Source: Chloroflexia bacterium (GTDB lineage: Bacteria; Chloroflexota; Chloroflexia; QHBQ01; JADMIH01). From it: 9,842 nucleotides of DNA. A model generated the notes under the pieces. It saw only the letters and a program-made list of their open reading frames with translations. It did not search any database and was not told the DNA's origin. Every line of letters starts with the position of its first letter. Positions within the stretch are counted from its first letter, which is position 1. Both the position numbers and the translations under genes were made by a program. The stretch spans positions 1 through 9,842 of the forward strand of contig JAICKM010000206.1 of the NCBI GenBank assembly GCA_025927935.1, in the 5' to 3' direction. Below are positions 1-5,751 of the stretch, in pieces.

Positions 1-950
1 AGCGCCAGCCCGGCCAGCGCCGGGATCGCCTGGTAGGTCGCGCCGCCGTTATCCTCGGCCTGGGCCGCCTGGTAGCGCAACGCGCCGCTCGCGTTTTGCA
101 GGTGGACCAGGAAATCGAGCGGGCCGGCCCCGCCCTGCTGCCACGCCGCCGGGTCCTCGCCCACGGCGATCAGCCCCATGACGACCATGCCGGTCGAGTT
201 GCTGTCGCTGGCGGCGTCCGGCCCCTTCTGGTAGGCGAACCCGCCGTCGCTGTTCTGCTGCCCATGCAGGTAGGTCAGCGCCTTGGGCACCACCGGGTCG
301 CTCTTGGCCCCGGCGGCGGCCAGCGCCTGCAAGACCAGCCCGGTGGTGTTGGTGTCGGCGCTGCCCGGCCCCTTGGAGCCGTCGAACGCCCAGCCGCCCT
401 CGCTGCCCTGCCCCAGGCGCAGCCAGTCCAGCGCCTGCGCGCCCAGCGGCCGGCCCAGGTCGGTCAAGGCCAGGATGGACAGCGCGTGCCCGGTGACATC
501 CTTACCGTACTGGCCGGTCGCGGCGTCATAGCCGCCGGTGATTACCTGCTCCAGGTCGACGCCGCCAACCTGATGCATATCGGCGGTCGCACCCGTGGCC
601 GCGTCGAAAGCCAGGATCAGCTTAGCCGCCGCGCCCGGCGTCTTGGCATAGCCGGCAGCCTGGGCGGTCAGGTAATCGAGCGCGCGCTTGGTGCCGGCGC
701 TGTTCGGGTTGCTGTGCCCCGCCGCCACCAGCGCGATCACCGCGTCGGCGCTGGAGCCGACCCCGAAGCCGGGATACGAGCCGCTGGCCTGTTGCTGCCC
801 GGCCACCCAGCCCGCCGCCTGTTGGACGGCGTTATCATAGGCGCCCGCCGCGCGGGCCACCGGCGCCGCCGGGACCACGGCGGCCAGCAGCGCCGCCATC
901 CCCAGGACCAGGGCCGCCCAGCGCGGCCCCCGGTATGTGTTGCGATTCAT
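1..950 (-). CDS. Secreted alpha/alpha-toroid (prenyltransferase/squalene-cyclase repeat) protein, putative cobalamin binder, partial
   Basis: The start codon is at 950 and the frame stays open for 316 codons to the window edge, so the C-terminus is missing. GGGAGGAG at 955-963 is a strong Shine-Dalgarno just upstream. Residues 1-35 are a signal peptide: basic MNRNTYRGPR, a hydrophobic core near 11-30, and cleavage probably after VARA (about 34) or close by. The mature part has repeated helical units near 46-78, 174-214, 225-264 and 278-314, with the pattern LxxLxxQQNSDGGFAY, SDSNSTGMVVMGL and AxG. This is the QxxDGGF pattern of squalene-cyclase/prenyltransferase toroids. The DxDD motif of a class II cyclase is not seen. 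In animals the same fold forms the alpha domain of intrinsic factor and transcobalamin, and bacterial relatives often end in a DUF4430 domain. With a cobalamin riboswitch directly upstream, the inferred job is extracellular B12 capture or delivery. The fold is fairly sure; the ligand is inferred from regulation only. Confidence 0.85.
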   Translation of the reverse strand, partial: MNRNTYRGPRWAALVLGMAALLAAVVPAAPVARAAGAYDNAVQQAAGWVAGQQQASGSYPGFGVGSSADAVIALVAAGHSNPNSAGTKRALDYLTAQAAGYAKTPGAAAKLILAFDAATGATADMHQVGGVDLEQVITGGYDAATGQYGKDVTGHALSILALTDLGRPLGAQALDWLRLGQGSEGGWAFDGSKGPGSADTNTTGLVLQALAAAGAKSDPVVPKALTYLHGQQNSDGGFAYQKGPDAASDSNSTGMVVMGLIAVGEDPAAWQQGGAGPLDFLVHLQNASGALRYQAAQAEDNGGATYQAIPALAGLA

Positions 951-988
951 GTGTACTCCTCCCATACGATACGATCCGTTCGGACTAT

Positions 989-1062
989 ATCACTCTGAGC
1001 GGAGCGAAGCGTCTCGTCTTTTAGGCTACCAGACGGGGATTCTTCGCTCTGCTCAGAATGAC
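989..1062. repeat. Dispersed palindromic repeat (copy A) in the leader of the B12-regulated gene
   Basis: Two 15-base arms, 995-1009 (CTGAGCGGAGCGAAG) and 1042-1056 (its reverse complement with one change), flank a centre of about 32 bases. The outer parts (atcactctgag / ctcagaatgac) also match. The same core, TCTGAGCGNAGCGAAG, recurs near 5563-5673, and a looser relative lies at 3998-4102, so this is a dispersed intergenic family. Here it sits between the riboswitch terminator and the ribosome binding site and would be transcribed. Confidence 0.75.
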
Positions 1063-1086
1063 AAGACGCTGAGGCGGTAAGACAAC

Positions 1087-1114
1087 AAAAAACCCTCTTC
1101 ACCAGGAAGAGGGT
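1087..1114 (-). terminator. Intrinsic terminator, expression platform of the B12 riboswitch
   Basis: On the minus strand ACCCTCTTC, loop CTGGT and GAAGAGGGT form a perfect 9-bp hairpin whose 3' arm runs directly into a T tract (TTTTT, then G, then TT). It lies about 80 bases after the aptamer and about 140 bases before the start codon of the secreted protein, where a riboswitch terminator is expected. Confidence 0.92.
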
Positions 1115-1194
1115 CCGATTCGATAGGATACGACCGGCCGCGGGGCGGCCAGGCTCCCACCCCCTTTCGCGCGAAGGATGTGGAGCAACCACAG

Positions 1195-1315
1195 TGGTGG
1201 GTATCCTGGCTCGCAGCCCCGTCTCGATCAGGCTGCTTACAGTTGCGGCACAGCGCCGGTCTCACACCGGCTTCCCCCAAAGCTGCCCTACGCATCCGGG
1301 CGTAGGGCGCCACCA
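1195..1315 (-). promoter_or_regulatory. Cobalamin (B12) riboswitch aptamer
   Basis: Read on the minus strand, the segment contains the conserved cobalamin-aptamer blocks in order. A closing P1 helix is formed by GGTGG (1314-1310) with CCACC (1200-1196). A perfect 8-bp hairpin has arms 1307-1300 and 1293-1286. GGGGGAAGCCGGTG with GAGACCGGC follows, then the core GCTGTGCCGCAACTGTAA, a GCAGCC/GGCTGC helix, and the 3' box GCCAGGATACC (1210-1200). It lies between a near-consensus promoter and an intrinsic terminator, so it most likely works by transcription attenuation, with B12 turning expression off as is usual for the family. The peripheral region after the core is short. I do not assign a subclass (adenosyl- or methyl/hydroxo-cobalamin). 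Confidence 0.95.
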
Positions 1316-1348
1316 TGTTGCATGATGCGATTGTAAACGAGCCTACTC

Positions 1349-1378
1349 AGTATAGCACCAGGCCGCGCCGCCTGTCAA
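1349..1378 (-). promoter_or_regulatory. Sigma-70 promoter of the B12-regulated unit
   Basis: On the minus strand TTGACA (1378-1373) and TATACT (1354-1349) are separated by 18 bases, close to consensus. Transcription would start near 1342, about 27 bases before the cobalamin aptamer, which fits a riboswitch-controlled leader. Confidence 0.85.
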
Positions 1379-1737
1379 CGCCCGGAAAGGCCGCGGGTGC
1401 GTGGCGCGCCGGGCGGCGCAAGGACGGGGCATCCTGCTGCGCCCGCCCGATGTGGTATGCATATTGCTTTTAGTATAGCCGAGCCTGGAGGCATACTCGG
1501 CCGGGAACATCGGTCGCAATTAAACCGCTCAGTCTGCTTCACGCACGAGACATTGGCGTGTACAGGGCTTGTCTCACCGGCTCGATGAGCTACCACCTTG
1601 CGGTGGATGCGTTGGTTCGGGTAGGGCGCGCCCTTGGCCCGAGCCGTGGGTTGAAGCACAGCATGTGGACTGAACGGGATGTGGCCTGAAGTGATGGCGC
1701 CGGCCTGCTTCAATACCCGTTTATCAAGGAGGATAAC
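1379..1737. other. Long upstream region of the stress-protein gene, no gene seen
   Basis: No convincing gene is seen here. The only open frames are short, lack a ribosome binding site and look unlike known proteins. Small hairpins are visible: GCCGAG (1478-1483) with CTCGGC (1496-1501), and CCACC-TTGC-GGTGG near 1591-1605. I found neither a clear sigma-70 promoter nor a SigB-like one for the stress gene, although its promoter should lie in this stretch. The left edge abuts the -35 box of the divergent B12 unit. Confidence 0.5.
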
Positions 1738-3360
1738 ATGGCTACAGTAGTTGGTTTGTTCGACAACAGTACGGAGGCGCAGCAGGCTATTGAGCAACTG
1801 CGCGCGGCGGGTGTCCCGTCGGAGCAGATCTCGCTGGCGATGCGCGACAAGAGCGAAGCGCGCGCCGTGGCCGAGGAGAGCGAAGTCGGCACCGGCGTTG
1901 CCACCGGGGCGGTCGGCGGTGGAATTCTGGGCGGCCTGGCCGGCCTGCTGGTCGGCATCGGCGCCCTGGCGATTCCGGGCATCGGCCCGCTCGTGGCCGC
2001 CGGCCCCCTGGCGGCGACTCTGCTGGGCGCCGGTATCGGCGCGGCTACCGGCGGTCTGATCGGCGCTCTGGTGGGCGCGGGCGTGCCGGAAGAAGAGGCC
2101 CAGTTGTATAGCGCGGGCGTCGAGCGCGGTGGCGTGCTGGTCAGCGTGCAAGCAGACCCGGATCAGGAAGCGCAGGTCCGCGACATCCTCAACAGCAGCG
2201 GCATGCGTGATGTGCACGCCGATGCCCAGACCTGGAACGAGAATCCCGATTATCGCTACGGCCAGCGCACGGACGAGTCCGTGGCGCCGGAAGCCGTCGG
2301 CGGGGCCGGGGGCGCGGTGGCCGGGGGCCTGATCGGCGCCGCTGTCGGCGGTCCTGTCGGCGCGGCGGCGGGCGCGGCCATTGGCGGCGCTGCCGGCGCC
2401 GGCGCGGGCCATGAAGCCGCGGAGCCGGATACGCATCCGGGCGGCTCAGAAGTAGGCGGGGCGGCGGGCGCCGTCACCGGCGGGGTCATCGGCTCGGTCG
2501 CCGGGCCGGTCGGCACCGTCGCGGGTGCGGCCATCGGCGGCGCGGTCGGCGGCGCGGCGGGCGAAGGCGCCCAGGACACGGCGTCCGATACGACCAGTGG
2601 CCCTGGCTATACCACGTCGGATGTGACCACCGATACAACGCCGGGCTATACCGGCGCGGGTGCGGCGCCCACCTATACCGACGCCACGACAGTCAACCGC
2701 GATCCCTATATGACGCAACCCATCGACACGGCTGCGGCCGCCGGCACAAGCGGCACCTATGATACGAGCGGCACGAGCAGCACCACCTACGAGGCGACCG
2801 GCAGCGGCGATACATTGCAGTCGGGTGGCATGAGCGGCAGCAATGCCGGCGCCGGCACCGGCTACGTGGCCGGCCAGTCCACCACAACGGACTACAATAC
2901 CAGCGGCACAACCGGTAATTATGGCACGACCGGCGCAGCCTATGATACGACCCGGACGGATACCGGCGATACGGTCGCCCCGGAGGCGGCCGGTGGCGCC
3001 GGCGGCGCGCTGGCCGGTGGCGTGATCGGCGGCGTGATCGGCGGGCCTATCGGCGCGGCGGCGGGTGCGGCCATCGGCGGCGCGGCCGGCGCCGGCGCGG
3101 GCCATCTGGGCAGCGAGCCGACGACCAATCCCGGCGGCTCGGAAGTCGGCGGCGCGGCGGGCGCCGTGACCGGCGCGGCCATCGGCTCGGTGGCCGGCCC
3201 GGTCGGCACCGTGGCGGGCGCTGTAATCGGCGGGGCCGCGGGCGGCGCGGCCGGTGAAGGCGCCCAGGACGCGGTCGAGGATACGGAAGCCGCAGACAAT
3301 ACCAGCGGTTATGTCGATCGCAGTGGCTATGTTGATCGAGGCAATTCCGAAACCCACTAA
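1738..3360 (+). CDS. General stress protein (YflT/GSP17M-like N-domain) with duplicated glycine-zipper modules
   Basis: AAGGAGG at 1726-1732, five bases before the ATG, fixes the start. The 540-residue protein opens with MATVVGLFDNSTEAQQAIEQL (1-21), the typical beginning of the GSP17M/YflT domain. That domain spans about 1-165 and holds a hydrophobic Gly/Ala insert at about 56-115 followed by the returning strand GGVLVSVQA (131-139). Two glycine-rich modules follow, 182-281 and 413-512, each with GxxxG-type zippers and the motif NPGGSEVGGAAGAVTG or a close variant. A Ser/Thr/Gly/Tyr-rich linker (282-411) separates them. The tail repeats SGYVDR twice. Family members are usually much shorter, so the extension is unusual. 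Glycine zippers can pack in membranes or self-assemble, but the role in stress is not known from sequence. No signal peptide is evident. A strong terminator follows, so the gene is probably monocistronic. Confidence 0.88.
   Translation: MATVVGLFDNSTEAQQAIEQLRAAGVPSEQISLAMRDKSEARAVAEESEVGTGVATGAVGGGILGGLAGLLVGIGALAIPGIGPLVAAGPLAATLLGAGIGAATGGLIGALVGAGVPEEEAQLYSAGVERGGVLVSVQADPDQEAQVRDILNSSGMRDVHADAQTWNENPDYRYGQRTDESVAPEAVGGAGGAVAGGLIGAAVGGPVGAAAGAAIGGAAGAGAGHEAAEPDTHPGGSEVGGAAGAVTGGVIGSVAGPVGTVAGAAIGGAVGGAAGEGAQDTASDTTSGPGYTTSDVTTDTTPGYTGAGAAPTYTDATTVNRDPYMTQPIDTAAAAGTSGTYDTSGTSSTTYEATGSGDTLQSGGMSGSNAGAGTGYVAGQSTTTDYNTSGTTGNYGTTGAAYDTTRTDTGDTVAPEAAGGAGGALAGGVIGGVIGGPIGAAAGAAIGGAAGAGAGHLGSEPTTNPGGSEVGGAAGAVTGAAIGSVAGPVGTVAGAVIGGAAGGAAGEGAQDAVEDTEAADNTSGYVDRSGYVDRGNSETH
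2281..2580 (+). repeat. Glycine-zipper module, copy 1 (coding repeat)
   Basis: This encodes residues 182-281, beginning VAPEAVGGAGG and ending GEGAQDT. It aligns without gaps to the second copy, with 17 differences in 100 residues. The module is itself two similar halves, each starting VGGAxGA and rich in IGGA steps, so the protein carries four half-modules. Confidence 0.85.
2974..3273 (+). repeat. Glycine-zipper module, copy 2 (coding repeat)
   Basis: This encodes residues 413-512, beginning VAPEAAGGAGG and ending GEGAQDA, offset 693 bases from copy 1. Most differences from copy 1 are small hydrophobic swaps (Val/Ile/Leu/Ala/Gly). The variable patch is the short hydrophilic turn after GAGAGH, EAAEPDTH in copy 1 and LGSEPTTN in copy 2. 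Confidence 0.85.
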
Positions 3361-3381
3361 GATCAATACCCACCCTTAGCT

Positions 3382-3421
3382 GGGACGGCGGTAGAGCCTG
3401 GCTCTCCCGCCGTCCCTTTTT
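3382..3421 (+). terminator. Intrinsic terminator of the stress-protein gene
   Basis: GGGACGGCGG (3382-3391) pairs perfectly with CCGCCGTCCC (3407-3416). AGAG and CTCT extend the pairing inside, and TTTTT follows directly. It begins 21 bases after the stop codon. Confidence 0.93.
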
Positions 3422-3430
3422 GCACCTAGT

Positions 3431-3539
3431 AGCCGTCAGCCGTCAGGTATCAGGAGTCAGTCGTCCGCAATCGAGCCGGCTGATATACCGATACCAACTG
3501 CTAGACAGAGAATCAGCCGGCAACTAATAGCTGACGGCT
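3431..3539. repeat. Heptad tandem repeat plus nested inverted repeats
   Basis: Four consecutive 7-base units ending in TCAG (CCGTCAG, CCGTCAG, GTATCAG, GAGTCAG) occupy 3433-3460. Two perfect 10-bp inverted repeats are nested around the region: AGCCGTCAGC (3431-3440) with 3530-3539, and GCCGGCTGAT (3475-3484) with 3512-3521. No gene is seen in it. It looks like a dispersed, possibly MITE-like element inserted between the terminator and the next gene. Confidence 0.7.
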
Positions 3540-3607
3540 GGACACACACCCCCGCCAGGCCGTAATATGAGGATGGCACCACATGCTGCCCTGGAGGAGA
3601 ACCGGCC

Positions 3608-3964
3608 ATGCCTTACCTGGAACCGCTGGCGATTGAAGCCGACGACAAATTGAACCGCGTGTTTATTGAGTGGAGCGACGGGCATACCACGGAGCACGAC
3701 ATCGAGCATCTGCGCTGGCTCTGCCCGTGCGCCGAGTGCAAAGGGGAGTGGGGCGACCCCGGCAAACTGGCTCACACCCGCGAGCTGACGCCCAAGCAGA
3801 CCGAGCTGACCGATGTCCACCCGGTGGGCCGCTACGGCCTCACGCCGGTGTGGGCCGACGGGCACACGACGGGGATCTATACCTACGAGTATCTGCGGAA
3901 GAACTGCGAGTGCGCCGCCTGCCTGGCCCAGCGGGCTGCGGAGGAAGCCGCTGCCACGCCCTGA
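3608..3964 (+). CDS. DUF971 (GBBH-like N-terminal domain) protein
   Basis: GGAGG at 3593-3597 lies 10 bases before the ATG. The 118-residue product matches the stand-alone DUF971 family in length and in its motifs: VFIEWSDGHTTEHDIEHLRWLCPCAEC (18-44), HPVGRYGLTPVWADGHTTGIY (71-91) and a final YEYLRKNCECAAC (93-105). The domain is the N-terminal zinc-binding part of gamma-butyrobetaine hydroxylase, where three cysteines and a histidine bind zinc. Here Cys39, Cys41 and Cys44, with His86 as a candidate fourth ligand, could do the same. A second cysteine triplet (Cys100, 102, 105) has the same CxCxxC spacing. No oxygenase domain follows. In other bacteria such small proteins often lie near Fe-S or cofactor genes, but here it stands alone. 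The biochemical function is unknown. Confidence 0.88.
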   Translation: MPYLEPLAIEADDKLNRVFIEWSDGHTTEHDIEHLRWLCPCAECKGEWGDPGKLAHTRELTPKQTELTDVHPVGRYGLTPVWADGHTTGIYTYEYLRKNCECAACLAQRAAEEAAATP

Positions 3965-3997
3965 CCCGCGCCCCCTTTTCAGGCCGCCTCGCGGCTT

Positions 3998-4102
3998 GTC
4001 ACTCTGAGAGTATTGCTTCCAGTCTCGCGTATCCTGATGAACGCAGTGAAGCATCTTGTCTTGTAGCCCAACGACGAGATGCTTCACTGCGTTCAGGGTG
4101 AC
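3998..4102. repeat. Palindromic dispersed repeat (copy B) between convergent genes
   Basis: A perfect 18-bp inverted repeat (4039-4056 with 4077-4094, core GAACGCAGTGAAGCATCT) surrounds a 20-base centre. The edges, gtcactctgag and cagggtgac, resemble the ends of the repeat at 989-1062. It lies between the stop codons of two convergent genes and could form a long hairpin in either transcript, perhaps stabilising or terminating both. No T tract follows, so terminator activity is only a guess. Confidence 0.72.
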
Positions 4103-4207
4103 AACGAGGACTGAAAGGTGAACATGAAACCCCGACTCTCGCATGTCCATTGCGATCTCGTCTTCACGACTGCCGTTCTGGTCTACAGCTTGACCCGCAA
4201 CTCGAAC

Positions 4208-4858
4208 TTAGGGCGTGAATAATTTCCAATGACCTTCGGAGATAACTTCGACCGCTCCGTCGATCACTTTGATGGCGGTATCATCGTCAACCACGTACCC
4301 CGGCACCGTCAGCTTGGCGGCCCATTTTTCTGCGGCGGCCAGCGTGTTCTCCGGCAAATTCGGGTTGTCCAGGTGGGGAAACATCGCAAAATCGACCAGC
4401 CCCAGCGTCTTGTCGCTATCGCCTGCGGTGGGTGGCCTCCAGTTGACGAACTCCTGCCCGATGTTGGGGGCCAGCACCATGCTCCCGGCGCTCATTCCCA
4501 CATAGACCGTCTCGCGCAGCTCCGGCAAGAGGTCCGCCAGCCCCGACTGCTGCATCCAGTAGCACAGATACAGCGGATCGCCGCCGCCCACCAGCAGAAC
4601 GTCAGCGGCTTCGAGTTTCGGTAGCCAGGCGTCTTGCGGGATACTGGGCAGGGCAGTTAGCTCCAGCACGCCGAAGGCCTTCCACTCCTGTTGTAGGAGA
4701 CTTTGTGCCGACCGCCCGACAAAGAAGGGTCCGAGCGGTTGCTCTGCTGTGGGAACGAACAACGCCGTGGCCTCGGCAATCGGTTTGCCCATCATAGCAA
4801 CCAGCGCGTTCCGAATGCTGTTGTTCACGATGCCCCCAGAAGTGAGCAGACGTTTCAT
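4208..4858 (-). CDS. Peptidase S51 family protein (peptidase E-like)
   Basis: The frame is open from 4921, but the start at 4858 is preferred: AGGAGAG (4870-4864) lies five bases upstream and the protein then begins MKRLLTSGGIVNNSI, as in the family. The 216 residues match peptidase E-like S51 proteins in length. Landmarks are VLLVGGGDPLYL (88-99, glycine-rich loop), the nucleophile elbow YVGMSAGSMVLAP (119-131) with Ser123, and FAMFPHLDNPNL (157-168) with His162 as the likely catalytic histidine. S51 enzymes are cytoplasmic serine peptidases with a class-I glutamine-amidotransferase-like fold; peptidase E proper cleaves N-terminal Asp-X dipeptides, and cyanophycinase is a relative. The substrate cannot be read from the sequence. 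The gene converges on the DUF971 gene. Confidence 0.9.
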   Translation of the reverse strand: MKRLLTSGGIVNNSIRNALVAMMGKPIAEATALFVPTAEQPLGPFFVGRSAQSLLQQEWKAFGVLELTALPSIPQDAWLPKLEAADVLLVGGGDPLYLCYWMQQSGLADLLPELRETVYVGMSAGSMVLAPNIGQEFVNWRPPTAGDSDKTLGLVDFAMFPHLDNPNLPENTLAAAEKWAAKLTVPGYVVDDDTAIKVIDGAVEVISEGHWKLFTP

Positions 4859-5029
4859 GATTTCTCTCCTTACCAGCTTATTGGGTGCGCATTTGCTGAT
4901 CCAGTCCCTCTCCCCTTCCACCAGCGGCCTCCATACGCATCGCCGGCGCGGTCTGTTGAGAGGCTCCAGCCACAGCTTACTCGGTTGGACCTATGCAAAG
5001 GGGCGCTAAGAGTTATTAGAGTTCCCCTC

Positions 5030-5038
5030 ATTTTAGCA
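5030..5038 (-). promoter_or_regulatory. Possible extended -10 promoter for the S51 peptidase gene
   Basis: On the minus strand TGCTAAAAT is an extended -10 element about 170 bases before the peptidase start. No good -35 is seen at the proper distance, and the leader would be long, so this is weak. The rest of 4871-5029 shows nothing recognisable. Confidence 0.3.
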
Positions 5039-5058
5039 CAAGTGTGTTCATGACGTGA

Positions 5059-5271
5059 TGGTCTGGACACTTCAAATATACGCCCAAGCACAGCAGACGG
5101 CTCAACCAGGTGGAGATCTGGTTGAGCATCCTGGTGCGCCAGCCGCTCAAGCGCGGTAGCTGCAGCTCGATGGACGAATTGGTGCAACAGGTGCCGAGTT
5201 TCATCGCCTACTACAACAAGCAAGCCAGGCCGTTCGCCTGGCCCTATCGCGGGCGGATGTTATCGACCTAA
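5059..5271 (+). pseudogene. IS630-family transposase, C-terminal remnant
   Basis: From codon 5068 the frame reads HFKYTPKHSRRLNQVEIWLS..., then GSCSSMDELVQQ, FIAYYNKQARPF and WPYRGR to a TAA at 5269-5271. This is the end of the DDE domain of IS630-type transposases: the TPKHxxxLNQVEIWxSIL block with the catalytic Glu, followed by the conserved YNxxARPFxWxYRG tail. An in-frame stop at 5056-5058 and the lack of upstream homology show that only about the last 70 residues remain. The N-terminal part and the other catalytic aspartates are gone. I could not identify intact terminal inverted repeats on either side. Confidence 0.88.
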
Positions 5272-5751
5272 TTGTATACTGATTTAGGCCCATCTGTACT
5301 AGTGATAGTGGTGACAGGCTATGGCGCATTGTGGGTTGCCCGCAAGGTAGAACGTGCGGCTCCGTTCCAGGGCTTCCTGGTAGGCCTGGTGGTCGCACTC
5401 ATGTCTTTCGTGCTAGATCTGGGCTTTAGTGGGAAGATTGATCCGGTGGGACTGGTACTCTACGTTCTGATGGTCGCCGCCGGCTGGCTGGGTGGCATCC
5501 TGGGTAGCCGAAGATGCGCCGCTTTCATGGCGAAGAGTCTCGGCGCAGTGGGGGACAAGACGGAGATTCTGAGCGCAGCGAAGAATGACGGATCCCCCAA
5601 GCCTTGTCACTCTAAGCGCAGCGAAGAGTCTCGTCCTCCCGGCTTGTCTAGGGAGCGCAGCGAAGAGGCTCGTCGTGCGAGGGGCAACGCTAATCAGGGG
5701 ATCTCGGCGGTGCGGTCGCCGGGCACCACCAGCATCGAACCGCTGTCATAG
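5272..5751 (+). pseudogene. Truncated small membrane protein joined to the transposase remnant
   Basis: The frame continues in phase directly after the transposase stop; the only start there is a TTG without a ribosome binding site. Residues 1-80 look like a real integral membrane protein, with hydrophobic segments near 7-23, 33-52 and 59-78 and a final GWLGGILGSRR before a basic end. From about residue 85 the sequence becomes low-quality and is encoded by three copies of a dispersed repeat, reaching a TAG at 5749-5751 inside the 3' end of the opposite-strand gene. The likely history is loss of the 5' end to the IS630 insertion or deletion and loss of the natural stop to repeat insertion. No family is assigned. 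Expression is doubtful. Confidence 0.55.
5563..5673. repeat. Dispersed repeat cluster (copies C1-C3)
   Basis: Three direct copies of the core AGCGCAGCGAAGA lie in a row: within 5563-5591 (gattctgagcgcagcgaagaatgac), 5608-5633 (cactctaagcgcagcgaagagtctcg) and about 5647-5672. The core matches the arms of the repeat at 989-1062. The cluster separates the broken membrane-protein gene from the end of the opposite-strand hypothetical gene. Confidence 0.75.

Noticed and set aside
96..998. 300-codon plus-strand open frame
   Set aside because: It is the antisense shadow of the secreted toroid gene. Its product is Arg/Gly/Ala-rich with no family features, while the opposite strand shows a signal peptide, repeats and a ribosome binding site.
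1397..1588. 63-codon plus-strand open frame upstream of the stress gene
   Set aside because: It has no Shine-Dalgarno and no recognisable features, and it overlaps the region expected to hold promoter and leader.
2446..3366. 306-codon minus-strand open frame opposite the stress-protein gene
   Set aside because: Long antisense frames are expected opposite GC-rich Gly/Ala repeats. The product is low-complexity and has no ribosome binding site.
3433..3460. Possible CRISPR-like short repeats
   Set aside because: The units are 7 bases with no spacers, so this is a tandem repeat and not a CRISPR array.
4124..4222. 32-codon plus-strand frame with an AAAGGTG-like sequence upstream
   Set aside because: It is too short to judge, overlaps the end of the S51 peptidase gene, and follows directly on a dispersed repeat. 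Chance is likely.
4859..4921. Upstream extension of the S51 peptidase to 4921
   Set aside because: The extra 21 residues have no family match, and the Shine-Dalgarno is placed correctly for the start at 4858.
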